Positions 1-9,199 of a DNA stretch of 64,000 bases are shown one piece after another; within the stretch, counting starts at the first letter, position 1; every line of letters begins with the position of its first letter. The stretch comes from an uncultured Bacteroidia bacterium (lineage in GTDB: Bacteria; Bacteroidota; Bacteroidia; Bacteroidales; UBA932), in assembly GCA_902780935.1 (NCBI GenBank), contig CACZHP010000002.1, positions 1 to 64,000 on the forward strand, read 5' to 3'. The notes under the pieces were generated by a model, which was not told where the DNA came from, did no database searches, and worked only from the letters and a program-made list of their open reading frames with translations. Both the position numbers and the translations under genes were made by a program.

Positions 1-1
1 C

Positions 2-139
2 GATGTCTCTGTACTCGCCGAGACCTCAGACTACGCCCGGAGTAACTCCCTGGGATGGAACGCTTTCTACACTTGGCCCAAGGTCCATGTCCCCAGCGGA
101 GGAACAGTCACCGTGACACTTCCTGTAAAATATGAATAA
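2..139 (+). CDS. C-terminal end of an unidentified protein, cut by the window edge
   Basis: An open frame runs from the first bases to a TAA at 137-139 and encodes the last 45 residues of a protein. The visible part is rich in Ser, Thr, Val and aromatic residues and ends in a pattern of alternating Val/Thr, as in the last strands of a beta-sandwich domain, which is common at the C-terminus of Bacteroidales glycoside hydrolases. The frame overlaps the start codon of the next gene by eight bases, so the two are probably co-transcribed. The family cannot be named from this fragment; a carbohydrate-active enzyme is only a guess from the neighbours. Confidence 0.6.
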   Translation, partial: DVSVLAETSDYARSNSLGWNAFYTWPKVHVPSGGTVTVTLPVKYE

Positions 140-2669
140 GTTTATTTTCACAGTCGCTTTAGCCCTGCTTGCCGCTTTTACACTTCAAGCTGGCAGCCAT
201 GCTTTCGACGCTGTGATCGAGAGCCGTGAGAATCCCATAAAAGTAGTTGACTCGATCGCGACCTGGACCCCTAAGGCGGAAGTCCTCAAGGCAATAACCG
301 GTGAGTATTTCACATTCCAGATAGGTGTCAAGGCGTATCAAGCACTCACTGATGTCAAGGTCGTGTTCAAGCCCTTTAAGGCGGCCGGTGTCGGAGGCTT
401 TGGCAAAGAAGTGATGACCTGCTTCAACTGCGGTGGCATCAGCAGTTCAGGCGAGCCTTTCACCAAGAAGGTTGACATTGCCCAGGGCAAGCTTCAGCCT
501 CTCTGGATTGGTGTTGACCTCACAGGTGTCAAGCCAGGTATTTACAAAGGAAAGGTTATTGTAAGCAGTTCACGGGGCAAGGTCAAGCTGCCCGTCAGCA
601 TAACAGTGTGCGATGGTATCGTTGAGGAAAAAGGCTGCTCCAGCGGGAATAACCTTAGCCGAATGAGCTGGCTCAACAGCACTCTCGGACAGGAACCTAC
701 TGTCACAAAGGGCTTTGATCCCATCAAGAGGGATGGCAATGTCATAAAACTCCTCGGGCGCGAGTTGATCATCGGCGAGGATGGTTTCCCCGCTGGTTTC
801 AAATCATACTTCAACAAGTCGGTGGAGACTTTCAACGATAAGGGCACTGATGTCCTTTCAGCTCCTATCGCGTTCATTGTGACTCTCGCTGATGGAAATG
901 TGCTGGAACTGAAGAACGGCAAGCCGGAATTCAACGATGGGGAGGCTTCTATCTCATGGACTGGGTCCAATAAGTCGAAGCGGCTGATTATCACCTACAA
1001 AGCGGTTGTAGAGTTTGACGGTTGGGTGAACTACGATGTCACTGTCAAATCCCGTAAGGGTATTGATGTCAAGGATATAAGCCTTGTGTTGCCCGTTAGT
1101 CCCAACAGTTCCGCCTACACCATGGGTCTTGGCCTCGAGGGTGGCCTGCGTCCAAAAGATGACTACCATTGGAAATGGGATGTCACCAAGCACCAGGACA
1201 TGCTGTGGATCGGTAATGTTGACGGTGGCATCCGCCTTATGCTCAAGGACGAAAACTATAAGAAGCCTCTTGTCAATATTTATTATGAATTCGGCCGCAT
1301 TGTCGAACCGGTCTCTTGGAGCAACGGTGGTAAGGGTGGGGTTGACATCAGCTCGAGCGGTGATGGAGCCACTGTCAAGGCTTTCTCTGGTGAGAGGCAT
1401 CTGGGAAAGGGGGATGAACTCCACTTTAACTTCGAGCTGCTCCTTACTCCATTCAAACTTGTTGACAGAAGCGTCAAGTATGGTGACCGTTATTATCACG
1501 GGGGTAAGCCGGACGAGTTCAGTAAGCTCGCCCAGGCACGGGAGCTTGAGGCAAACATCGTAAATATCCATCATGCGTCATCACATTATCCATTCATCAA
1601 TTACCCTTATCTTGACGAGTGCGTGGATACCCTGAAGATGATCATTAATGAGGCTCATGAGCACGGACAGAGGCTGAAAGTTTATTACACCACCCGTGAG
1701 ATCACCAAGAACATTCCTGAATTCTGGGCGTTCAACTCGCTTCAGGGTGAAGTCCTCTTCCCGGGTCCTGGAAACGAGTGCCGCACTGTGATAAATCGCA
1801 AGGGACCTTCGGAGTGGTTAAAGACCAATATGAAGGAAAACTATATTCCCGCTTGGTACAATGATATCCAAGGCGGCCTCTTCAAGGGAGAGGTTGACCT
1901 GTCCGTTATCACAACTCCTGACAGCCGGCTCAACAATTTCTATATCGGTGGTCTCGACTGGATGCTCCGTAACATGGAAATTGACGGAGTGTACATCGAT
2001 GACTCAGCTCTTGACCGCATCACAGTCCGCCGTGCGAGGCGTCTGATTGACCAGTACCGCCCCGAGGGACGCATAGATATGCACTCCTGGAATCATTTCT
2101 GCGCGCCTGCGGGATATGCGAATTGTCTCAATATTTATATGGATCTGCTCCCTTACATCGACCTTACATGGATCGGGGAGGGACGTGATTACAACCGAAT
2201 GCCGGACCATTGGCTCATCGAGGTCGCATCTATCCCTTTCGGCCTTTCCGGGCAGATGCTCCAGGGTGGTGGAAACCGCTGGCGTGGAATGGTTTACGGT
2301 ATGACTAACAGAGCTGGTTGGAGCGGAAACTATCCTAATTACATCTGGTCATTCTGGGACAAGTATGACATAGCTTCCAAGGAACTTCTTGGTTATTGGG
2401 ATGAGCGTTGTCCAGTCTCCACCGACAACGATATGGTAAAGGCTTCCCTATACAAGGGGGAGAATAGTGCCATCATCGCTGTAGCATGCTGGGGAGACTC
2501 CGACGTTACCTGCGACATCAATATTGATTGGGCAAAATTAGGCCTGGATCCTTCTAAAGTCAAGATTGTCCAACCAGCTGTCACAGATTTCCAAGAGGAA
2601 AGGACAAATCCTTCTCTTAAGGGTATTAAGGTCCCTCAAGGTAAGGGCTATTTATTTGTGATACAATAA
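132..2669 (+). CDS. secreted glycoside hydrolase, GH123-like (DUF6067-type)
   Basis: The 845-residue protein begins with a clear signal peptide (hydrophobic residues 5-20) and should be exported. Residues about 25-160 look like a beta-sandwich domain; the middle (about 170-450) is beta-rich; the C-terminal half looks like a TIM barrel, with the stretch GVYIDDSALDR near residue 620 resembling the acidic strand end of GH123-like and DUF6067 proteins. Those families act on N-acetylgalactosaminides or are uncharacterised, so the substrate here is unknown. I do not see a clear Asp-Glu pair of GH123 type, so activity of that kind is not assured. It overlaps the upstream fragment by eight bases and precedes a GH106-like gene, which fits a polysaccharide or host-glycan degradation cluster. 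The family call is from memory of conserved patterns. Confidence 0.6.
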   Translation: MNKFIFTVALALLAAFTLQAGSHAFDAVIESRENPIKVVDSIATWTPKAEVLKAITGEYFTFQIGVKAYQALTDVKVVFKPFKAAGVGGFGKEVMTCFNCGGISSSGEPFTKKVDIAQGKLQPLWIGVDLTGVKPGIYKGKVIVSSSRGKVKLPVSITVCDGIVEEKGCSSGNNLSRMSWLNSTLGQEPTVTKGFDPIKRDGNVIKLLGRELIIGEDGFPAGFKSYFNKSVETFNDKGTDVLSAPIAFIVTLADGNVLELKNGKPEFNDGEASISWTGSNKSKRLIITYKAVVEFDGWVNYDVTVKSRKGIDVKDISLVLPVSPNSSAYTMGLGLEGGLRPKDDYHWKWDVTKHQDMLWIGNVDGGIRLMLKDENYKKPLVNIYYEFGRIVEPVSWSNGGKGGVDISSSGDGATVKAFSGERHLGKGDELHFNFELLLTPFKLVDRSVKYGDRYYHGGKPDEFSKLAQARELEANIVNIHHASSHYPFINYPYLDECVDTLKMIINEAHEHGQRLKVYYTTREITKNIPEFWAFNSLQGEVLFPGPGNECRTVINRKGPSEWLKTNMKENYIPAWYNDIQGGLFKGEVDLSVITTPDSRLNNFYIGGLDWMLRNMEIDGVYIDDSALDRITVRRARRLIDQYRPEGRIDMHSWNHFCAPAGYANCLNIYMDLLPYIDLTWIGEGRDYNRMPDHWLIEVASIPFGLSGQMLQGGGNRWRGMVYGMTNRAGWSGNYPNYIWSFWDKYDIASKELLGYWDERCPVSTDNDMVKASLYKGENSAIIAVACWGDSDVTCDINIDWAKLGLDPSKVKIVQPAVTDFQEERTNPSLKGIKVPQGKGYLFVIQ

Positions 2670-2828
2670 TATGCGTACCAGAAGATGGTGGAAAGAAAGA
2701 GTCGGTTCCTTCCCCTCCGAGCCTGTCGGGAACAGCCTCAAGGTGGCCGGAACACTGAAGAACTATTGTTCAATTCTGCCTAATTAGCTAACTTCACCCC
2801 ATAGGAGGAACCCCAATACAAACACGAC

Positions 2829-5456
2829 ATGACAAGTACACTATTTAAACGGAGTATTCTTTTCCTTGCGCTGATGCTAACCTTCGTAGGGCTTGATGCC
2901 CAGTCCTTGCCTGAGAGGGGGCGGGAAACCAAGCCAGGCAGCCGCTGGTGGTGGCTGGGATCGGCGGTTGATCGTGAGAACCTTCATGATAATATGCGTG
3001 AATATGCCTCGAGGGGCATCGGAGCCTTGGAAATTACACCTATTTATGGAGTACAGGGAAATGAGGCGAACAATATCGAGTTTCTCTCACCTCAATGGAT
3101 GGAGACGCTCCGGTTCGTAGAGGAGGAAGGCAAAAAACTAGGTATCCAAATTGACATGAATTTCGGTACCGGCTGGCCTTTCGGCGGACCTACGACTCCT
3201 CTGTATGAAGCTTCCTGCAAAGTGACTTGGAAAGCTGACACCATCGATGTCTCAACTAAGCGTAGGCATATCAGTTTGGACGTCCGTATCCCTGGGCAGG
3301 ATGAGAAGTATTCCACCCTTCAGCGTGTGCTGGCATATCCGGTTATGCCAAATGGAGACTGGCATGGGAAATACTTGAATCTTACCGCATTAGTTAAGGA
3401 CGGCACACTTGAATGGAATCCCCGTAGAGGTTGCTGGCTTGTGATCAGCCAATACTGCACACGGACGCTGGCTGAAGTCAAACGAGCTGCTCCGGGTGGA
3501 GAAGGCTTGGTGATCGACCATTTTGATTCGGTAGCTGTCGCCCATTACATCCAGCGCTTCGAGGAAGCGTTTGAGAGTAGCGGCGTTCCGTATCCCGATA
3601 CATTCTTCAACGATAGCTACGAGGTGTACCAAGCCGACTGGACGCCTCGAATTTACGAGGAATTCCTCTCCAGGAGGGGATATGCCCTTGAGGAACGGTT
3701 GCCGGAACTCCTGACCGGAAGGGGAAAAGAGGCGGCCAGCGTCCTCGCTGACTACAGAGAGACCTTGAGCGATTTGATTTATGAGTATTTCACCAGCCAA
3801 TGGGTGAATTGGGCACACGGGAAGGGAGTGCGTGTCCGGAACCAGGCTCACGGCTCACCGGGCAACCTTTTGGATCTTTACGGAGTAGTGGATATTCCTG
3901 AGATAGAAGGATTTGGCCTGTCGGAATTCGGCATCCGCGGCTTGAGGACTGATCCGGGAAAGACCCGTAGGAACTACTCTGACCTGTCGATGCTCAAATA
4001 TGCTTCTTCGGCGGCCCACACCGGTGGGAAACCGTTGACCAGTTGTGAGACCTTCACCTGGTTGACAGAACATTTCCGCACTTCCTTGTCGCAGTTCAAG
4101 CCGGATCTCGACTTGATTTTCTGCGCCGGAATCAACCGGGTATTCTTCCATGGAACTTGCTATTCCCCGGTGGACGATCCTTGGCCGGGCTGGAAGTTCT
4201 ATGCTTCAGTGGACTTTTCGCCGACCAACACCCTATGGCGTGACGCCCCCTTCTTCACGGATTATTTGGAGCGTTGCCAGCGGTTTTTACAATGGGGTGA
4301 ACCAGATAACGACTTCCTGATCTATCTTCCGGTCCATGACATGTGGCAGCGACGTCAAGAAGGGCTGCTGATGATGTTTGAGATCAGTAATATGGATAAA
4401 AGGGCTCCAGAGTTCGTGTCTTTGGTGCATGCTTTGGACAGGCTCGGATATGACTGCGATTATGTCAGCGATCGTCAGGTAGCTCTGATGCGATGTGATA
4501 AAGGTGCCATTGTCACATCTGGCGGGACACACTATAAAGGCATTATTATTCCTGAAGGATCAATGTTGCCTGAGACGACTCGCCTTATGATCAGCCAGTT
4601 AAGAGATAACGGAGCGACTGTGATCGACGGCTTGGACGAGGATGCGTTAGCCAATGTCGCCCGTCCAGAGGAAATGAAGAGCGCTTTCGGGCTGAACTGT
4701 ATTCGCCGAAAGAATGCTGAAGGATATCACTATTTCATCGCCAACTTGACCCCATCTGACATCGAGTCTGATGTCTCTCTTGGCGTGGACGCCGCTGCGG
4801 TGGTTCTCTATGACCCGATGACCGGAAAGATAGGCGGCGCATCATTAAAAGACGGGAAAGTATGCTTAAGCCTCCGTTCGGGAGAGTCTGTTATCCTCCG
4901 GACTTTTAACGAGTTACCTTCTTCTATTCCTACGCCCATCGGCGTTCGTCATGGCGAGGAACGCATAGACCTGACATCGAGCGGATGGGAGTTGGATTTT
5001 ATGGAGGAGGCGCCGAAGGTTGGCCGCCACTATTCTTTCCAGACGCTTAGGACTTGGGAAGGTTTGGATGAGCGCACCTCAGTCACAATGGGCACCGGCG
5101 TCTATACTACCCACCTGGATATGACTGCGGAAGAGGCTTCGCAGGCATGGACAATTGACCTTGGGGATGTGCGAGAGAGCGCCCGGGTGTACGTCAACGG
5201 AACCTTTGTCGGTTGTGCCTGGGCAGTGCCTTTCACCCTCGATTGCGGCAAGCTATTCCACCAAGGAGAGAACGAGATCCGGATTGAGGTGACGAATCTA
5301 CCTGCTAACCGTATCGCTGACATGGACCGGCGAGGTGTTCCATGGCGGAAGTTCCACGATATCAATGTCGTGGACATCAACTACCATCACACGACCTATG
5401 AAGGTTGGGAGAGCGTGCCTTCCGGACTCGCCGGCAAGGTGGTCCTGCGGCGATAA
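2829..5456 (+). CDS. GH106-like alpha-L-rhamnosidase, secreted
   Basis: The 875-residue protein has a signal peptide (residues 7-24 hydrophobic, ending LDAQ) and, right after it, the RWWWLGSAVD stretch that opens GH106 enzymes, followed by the GIGALEI and GTGWPFGG motifs of the barrel. Residues about 735-865 look like a galactose-binding-like beta-sandwich (VYVNGTFVGCAW). GH106 enzymes remove terminal alpha-L-rhamnose from plant pectins and glycosides. The protein is shorter than the best-known members (about 1100 residues), suggesting fewer accessory domains. The start ATG lies 20 bases after an AGGAGG run, too far for a normal ribosome site. It sits 159 bases downstream of the GH123-like gene and is followed by a hairpin at 5495-5527, so it may end the transcription unit. 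Confidence 0.75.
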   Translation: MTSTLFKRSILFLALMLTFVGLDAQSLPERGRETKPGSRWWWLGSAVDRENLHDNMREYASRGIGALEITPIYGVQGNEANNIEFLSPQWMETLRFVEEEGKKLGIQIDMNFGTGWPFGGPTTPLYEASCKVTWKADTIDVSTKRRHISLDVRIPGQDEKYSTLQRVLAYPVMPNGDWHGKYLNLTALVKDGTLEWNPRRGCWLVISQYCTRTLAEVKRAAPGGEGLVIDHFDSVAVAHYIQRFEEAFESSGVPYPDTFFNDSYEVYQADWTPRIYEEFLSRRGYALEERLPELLTGRGKEAASVLADYRETLSDLIYEYFTSQWVNWAHGKGVRVRNQAHGSPGNLLDLYGVVDIPEIEGFGLSEFGIRGLRTDPGKTRRNYSDLSMLKYASSAAHTGGKPLTSCETFTWLTEHFRTSLSQFKPDLDLIFCAGINRVFFHGTCYSPVDDPWPGWKFYASVDFSPTNTLWRDAPFFTDYLERCQRFLQWGEPDNDFLIYLPVHDMWQRRQEGLLMMFEISNMDKRAPEFVSLVHALDRLGYDCDYVSDRQVALMRCDKGAIVTSGGTHYKGIIIPEGSMLPETTRLMISQLRDNGATVIDGLDEDALANVARPEEMKSAFGLNCIRRKNAEGYHYFIANLTPSDIESDVSLGVDAAAVVLYDPMTGKIGGASLKDGKVCLSLRSGESVILRTFNELPSSIPTPIGVRHGEERIDLTSSGWELDFMEEAPKVGRHYSFQTLRTWEGLDERTSVTMGTGVYTTHLDMTAEEASQAWTIDLGDVRESARVYVNGTFVGCAWAVPFTLDCGKLFHQGENEIRIEVTNLPANRIADMDRRGVPWRKFHDINVVDINYHHTTYEGWESVPSGLAGKVVLRR

Positions 5457-5780
5457 TAGAGACAGTCTCTTGCTGATAATCAATGATTTCCGTAAAGACC
5501 CATGGCTGATTTTAGCTATGGGATCTTTCTTAAAGCGCTGATTTTCAAGCGCTATCCGTCTCTGTCCGAAGTTTCTGTTTTTTATGGTTGCTTCCGTTTA
5601 GAACAGAGCGGGACATACGGTACCAGATAGCCTACAGCTGAGAGGAAGGCCGTGCCGAATGCTTGCCGATGGTCTTCCCTTGTCATCCGTTGTTTCGTAC
5701 ACCGACCAGTCGGAGGACCAACTGAATAGGCTTAGTTAGTCTTTGTCGGCAGATTCAGCCACTCTTGCAGCTGCGCCAAT
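5457..5780. other. intergenic stretch with hairpins, no convincing gene
   Basis: This 324-base gap between the rhamnosidase and the first Rpn remnant contains a terminator-like hairpin (5495-5527) and a second small one built on two copies of the palindrome AGCGCT (5535-5552). I see no ORF with recognisable similarity. It may hold decayed sequence from the same gene whose 3' end survives at 5858-6179. Confidence 0.5.
5495..5527 (+). terminator. probable terminator of the glycoside hydrolase unit
   Basis: An imperfect inverted repeat (arms 5495-5507 and 5514-5527, one bulged base and one G.T pair, six-base loop) lies 39 bases after the rhamnosidase stop. A short pyrimidine run (TTTCTT around 5526-5531) follows. 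The pattern fits an intrinsic terminator, although the T tract is weak. Confidence 0.5.
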
Positions 5781-5857
5781 GTGGCGCATATTCTTGGACA
5801 CATGGCTCGTTTTACAGGGATTAGCGTGCCATGTGGCGCACCGATAGGGACACATGG
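5779..5857. repeat. short direct repeat before the first Rpn remnant
   Basis: The pattern ATGTGGCGCA, 9-10 other bases, then GGACACATGGC occurs at 5779-5807 and again at 5831-5857. Each unit also carries inverted ATGTG/CACAT halves. The repeat lies just upstream of the point where similarity to the second Rpn copy begins (about 5858), so it may be scar sequence from the rearrangement that removed the gene's 5' part. Confidence 0.5.
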
Positions 5858-6179
5858 CACGGTCCTCAAGAGCCGGCCACCAGAGATGACCGCCGAGATC
5901 TTCGAGCTGTTGTTCGAATCGGCGGAAATAGCTAAATTTGCTCCAGAAGAGAAGATCAAATACGAGCACGACATGACCACTGAGAGAGACATACGCAACC
6001 AGATAGCCTACGGCCGGGAAGAAGGCCGGGAACAGGGCCTTGCCGAGGGCTTGGAAAGGGGCCGGGCCGAAGGAAAGGCTGAAGGAATTGCCGAAGGAAA
6101 AGCCGAAGAGAGGCGCCGGATCATGGAGAAACTCAAAGAAAAAGGTTTCTCCGACGAGGAGGTGGCGTCTTTATTTTAG
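5781..6179 (+). pseudogene. 3' remnant of an Rpn/PD-(D/E)XK transposase-like gene, copy 1
   Basis: The frame carries only the tail of a family whose full proteins are about 280-300 residues: the helical segment ending in RDIRNQIAY, an EG-rich repeat (GLAEG, GRAEG, KAEG units) and a closing SDEEVASLF. The nuclease core is absent. The open frame can begin at a GTG at 5781, but similarity to the copy at 7845-8252 starts only near 5858, so the first 26 residues are probably not real. The two copies look roughly 80 percent identical in DNA over their common part. The stop overlaps the convergent fucosidase stop by nine bases. Full-length members are linked to recombination-promoting nucleases; this fragment should have no nuclease activity. 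Confidence 0.7.
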
Positions 6180-7553
6180 AAATACCTCAATGACAGGGAC
6201 TTCAGTTTCGGGCTTCAACACGGGAGTGTAGATGAACTCCTTGTCAAACTTGATCTCCGATCCGTCGTGAAGGAATTGGGCGTATTCAATCTTGTCAGCG
6301 AAAGAGATAGCCAGCCTTGAGAGAGGGTAATCAATGAGGTGGATATACAGGCGGTTTGTCGTTGGGTTGTAAGTCAGGATGGTGCGCTCGGGAGCCTCGA
6401 ACTCCTTAGGAGCTGCTGTACATCCGTAAATGGACCTTCCGTTGGCATGCATCCATTCCCCGATACCGGCCAGGCGATCTTGAGCCCTGTAATCGAACTC
6501 ACCCCTGGAAGTGGGACCGACATTTAGGAGAAGGTTACCTTCCTTGCTGACCGTCTCGATCAGGAGCTCAAGAAGCTGAGGAATGCTCTTCCATGTGGTC
6601 TCATCACGGTAATATCCCCAAGATCCGGAGAAGGTCTGGCAGGTCTCCCATGTGGCTTTCTGGCCGTTCCAAGTCGGACACTCCGAGACCTTGCGCTGCT
6701 CCGGAGTGAGGATGTCCCAGCCTCCCCAAACATCTTTCAGGTCGAGCCTGTCGTCCACGATTATGCCCGGCTGGAGGGTTCTGGCGAGCTTGAGCAGCCC
6801 CTCGGAGTCCCAGTCCTCATGTCCTTTGCCGTTCTCTCCAGGGAAGGAGAAATCAAACCAGATGATGTCTATTTTCCCGTAATTGGTAAGCAGTTCGGTC
6901 ACCTGATCCTTCATGTACTGGCGATAGACATTCATGTTTTTGCCCTTGTTCAAGGCATCATATTGCTCTTTGGTGCCGCCGTCGATCCTCTGGGGATGCA
7001 CCCTGTCAATGGTATAATCCGGATGATGCCAGTCAAGCAGGGAATAATAAAACCCGATCTTCAGACCTTCGGCGCGGAAAGCGTCCACGAATTCCCTGAT
7101 AAGATCTCTGCCTGCGGGCGTGTTGGTACACTTGTAGTCCGTAAACTTGCTGTCCCACATGCAGAAGCCCTCATGGTGCTTTGAAGTGAGAACAACGTAT
7201 TTCATGCCGGCTTCCTTGGCCATCTTTGCCCACTCTTTAGGATTGAAAAGGTCAGGATCGAAATGGTCAAAATACTTCTGGTAGTCATCATTAGTGAGCC
7301 TTTCACGGTTCTTCACCCATTCGTGTCGGGCTGGCAGTGAATATAACCCCCAGTGGATGAACATGCCGAAGCGGGCGTCAGTCCACCATTTCATACGCTC
7401 GAGTTTCTGCTCCATCGTCTCTGAGGACGGGAGAGAGAATTCGACTGAGGGCTCGGCTTTTTCCTTAGCCTTTTTGTTCTTCTGGGCATTGGCTGAAGGA
7501 GCGCCGAAAAGGCAAAGGAGCATCACTAAAAGCGAGATTCTTGATTTAAGCAT
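6171..7553 (-). CDS. GH29 alpha-L-fucosidase, secreted
   Basis: The 460-residue protein has a signal peptide (residues 1-23, ending ANAQ) followed by a short Lys-rich linker. Family hallmarks include RFGMFIHWGLYS (61-72), SKHHEGF (124-130, a substrate-contacting His pair) and IIWFDFSF, where Asp234 should be the catalytic nucleophile. GH29 enzymes release terminal L-fucose from host glycans such as mucin and Lewis structures, or from plant and algal polymers. The protein is shorter than GH29 enzymes with C-terminal carbohydrate-binding domains. It is transcribed alone on the minus strand between two truncated Rpn copies, unlike all neighbours up to 21906, so it may have been inserted or inverted there. 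Confidence 0.9.
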   Translation of the reverse strand: MLKSRISLLVMLLCLFGAPSANAQKNKKAKEKAEPSVEFSLPSSETMEQKLERMKWWTDARFGMFIHWGLYSLPARHEWVKNRERLTNDDYQKYFDHFDPDLFNPKEWAKMAKEAGMKYVVLTSKHHEGFCMWDSKFTDYKCTNTPAGRDLIREFVDAFRAEGLKIGFYYSLLDWHHPDYTIDRVHPQRIDGGTKEQYDALNKGKNMNVYRQYMKDQVTELLTNYGKIDIIWFDFSFPGENGKGHEDWDSEGLLKLARTLQPGIIVDDRLDLKDVWGGWDILTPEQRKVSECPTWNGQKATWETCQTFSGSWGYYRDETTWKSIPQLLELLIETVSKEGNLLLNVGPTSRGEFDYRAQDRLAGIGEWMHANGRSIYGCTAAPKEFEAPERTILTYNPTTNRLYIHLIDYPLSRLAISFADKIEYAQFLHDGSEIKFDKEFIYTPVLKPETEVPVIEVFLK

Positions 7554-7844
7554 GACTAGTGTTATTTAACGGTGATCATAATATCTATAAAAATATGAAT
7601 ATTATCCATGAAATACAATATATATCAATAAATTAGTTCAATTTAGCTGAAACTGATCCATTCTTATTATTAGGAGGGTTGGGGTTGTTGTAGATTATTC
7701 ATTATAAATCACTTTTGAATCACGTGGCAAAGGTTTCGGAAAAAATATTTCTGTTATTTTAACACTGTTTTTCTGTTTCTTGTCGTTTTTTCTGTTTTGA
7801 CAAGGTATCTTAGCCGAAACTTCTAAACGAAAAGAATTGATGTC
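7554..7844. other. AT-rich intergenic region upstream of the fucosidase
   Basis: These 291 bases are far more AT-rich than the surroundings and contain T-runs and AT alternations, as expected of a promoter region for the minus-strand fucosidase and possibly for the plus-strand remnant. I found no perfect TAnnTTTG box on either strand and no gene. Confidence 0.5.
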
Positions 7845-8252
7845 ATGACTGGTGAGCTGATGACCGACCGGGTAGGTTACACGTTCCTTGAACTGCCCAA
7901 GGTGAGAACCATTTCAGACCAGTCCACGAATCTTGAAAAGCTGTGCTATGCCTTGCACAACATGACGATCCTAAGGAGCCGCCCTCCGGAGATGGCCGCC
8001 GAAATCTTCGAACTATTGTTCGATTCGGCGGAAATTGCTAAATTCACGGCTGAGGAGAAAGTCAAATACGAATACGATATGACGACAGAACGTGACATAC
8101 GTAACCAGATAGCGTACAGCCGTGAAGAGGGCCTAGCGGAAGGTCTAGAGAAAGGTCGAGCCGAAGGGAAGGCTGAAGAGAGGCGTCTTATAGCCCAGAG
8201 ACTCAAGCAGAAAGGTTTCTCTGACGAGGAAGTGGCATCGGTTTTAGATTGA
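7845..8252 (+). pseudogene. 3' remnant of an Rpn/PD-(D/E)XK transposase-like gene, copy 2
   Basis: The 135-residue frame begins in mid-protein: FLELPKV near residue 15 matches the conserved stretch that lies about halfway along full Rpn-family proteins, and the rest runs through ERDIRNQIAY, an EGLAEG-type repeat and a closing SDEEVASVLD. The N-terminal nuclease domain is missing. It keeps about 45 more residues than copy 1 at 5781-6179, and both end almost identically. The frame may be translated, but no nuclease function is expected. It overlaps by a few bases an upstream TTG frame of the SGNH hydrolase gene. Confidence 0.7.
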
Positions 8253-8272
8253 GAAGTAATTCAAATAGAACC

Positions 8273-9151
8273 ATGAGAATCAAAACTTTATTATTGTCGG
8301 CCGTTTTGGTGGCCGCGGCGGGGATCTTTTCATGTCGGGCCCAGAAGCCTGAGATACAGAGCCAGTGGTACGGGGCGAAGGTCGCGTTTTTGGGAGATTC
8401 CATAACGGATGAGGGGCAGCTGAAGAGCCAGGACATCTATTGGAACCAGTTGGTCAAGATATTGGGAATCAAGCCATACTGCTATGGCATCAGCGGCCAT
8501 ACGACTTACGATGTCCTCGGACAGGCTGAGAAGTTGAACGCTGAGCATGGGCAGGATGTCGATGCTATACTCATATTCATAGGGACAAACGATTTCAACG
8601 CCGCGTTTCCGTTGGGGGAATGGTTCGAAGAGGGGCAGGCGACCGTGAACAGGAATGGCGTGATGACAGTCCTTAAGCGCAGGACTCCGGTCATGGAAGG
8701 TCACGCCACAAGGGCCTATATCAACAAGTTCATGGCCTATCTTAAGCACAATTACCCCACCAAGCAGGTCATCCTCCTGACTCCGATCCACAGGGCCTAT
8801 TTCAACTGCGCCCCAAGTAACATCCAACAGGACGAGAATATCGCCAATCCACTTGGCCTGTTCATCAATGACTATATCAAAGTCATAAAGGAGACTGCGG
8901 ATGTCTGGGCAGTGCCGGTTATCGACCTTGCCAGCGTCTGCGGGCTTTATCCCTTGGAACCGGAGCATGCGAGATATTTCAGGGAGGATGGCATGAAAGT
9001 GAAATACACTCCCGAGGAGGCTGCGGCAGCGAAAGCGGGGACAGAACAGGCACTTGAACATCATGACCTCCTCCATCCAAACACCGCCGGGCATTTGCGG
9101 ATGGCTTATGCCCTCGCATATCAGCTGCTTGGCTATCCAGCTCATTTTTAG
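8273..9151 (+). CDS. SGNH/GDSL-family hydrolase, probable lipoprotein
   Basis: The 292-residue protein has block I FLGDSITDEG (nucleophile Ser), block II GISGHTT, block III GTNDF and block V DLLHPNTAGH (catalytic Asp/His), so it is a complete SGNH esterase. The start ATG at 8273 gives a lipoprotein-like signal ending GIFSC; a TTG 24 bases earlier is less likely because it would place polar residues before the signal. Members remove acyl groups, often O-acetyl, from sugars. Its position just before a sodium symporter, a sugar kinase and MurQ suggests that it trims acetylated amino sugars or muropeptide fragments before uptake, but this is inference; a sialate O-acetylesterase role is equally open. 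Confidence 0.8.
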   Translation: MRIKTLLLSAVLVAAAGIFSCRAQKPEIQSQWYGAKVAFLGDSITDEGQLKSQDIYWNQLVKILGIKPYCYGISGHTTYDVLGQAEKLNAEHGQDVDAILIFIGTNDFNAAFPLGEWFEEGQATVNRNGVMTVLKRRTPVMEGHATRAYINKFMAYLKHNYPTKQVILLTPIHRAYFNCAPSNIQQDENIANPLGLFINDYIKVIKETADVWAVPVIDLASVCGLYPLEPEHARYFREDGMKVKYTPEEAAAAKAGTEQALEHHDLLHPNTAGHLRMAYALAYQLLGYPAHF

Positions 9152-9173
9152 ATATTCTCGATAGTGTATTTGA

Positions 9174-9181
9174 TATCTTTG
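9174..9181 (+). promoter_or_regulatory. -7 promoter box before the symporter gene
   Basis: TATCTTTG matches the Bacteroides -7 consensus TAnnTTTG, 18 bases before the symporter ATG. No good -33 TTTG is present at 19-21 bases upstream, so this may be weak or secondary. Confidence 0.4.
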
Positions 9182-9199
9182 GATTAAATTAATTAGAGA

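Noticed and set aside
2671..2787. A 38-codon frame between the two glycoside hydrolase genes (MRTRRWWKERV start)
   Set aside because: No ribosome site, no recognisable similarity, and it overlaps the likely spacer region. It could be a decayed fragment, but I cannot support a gene.
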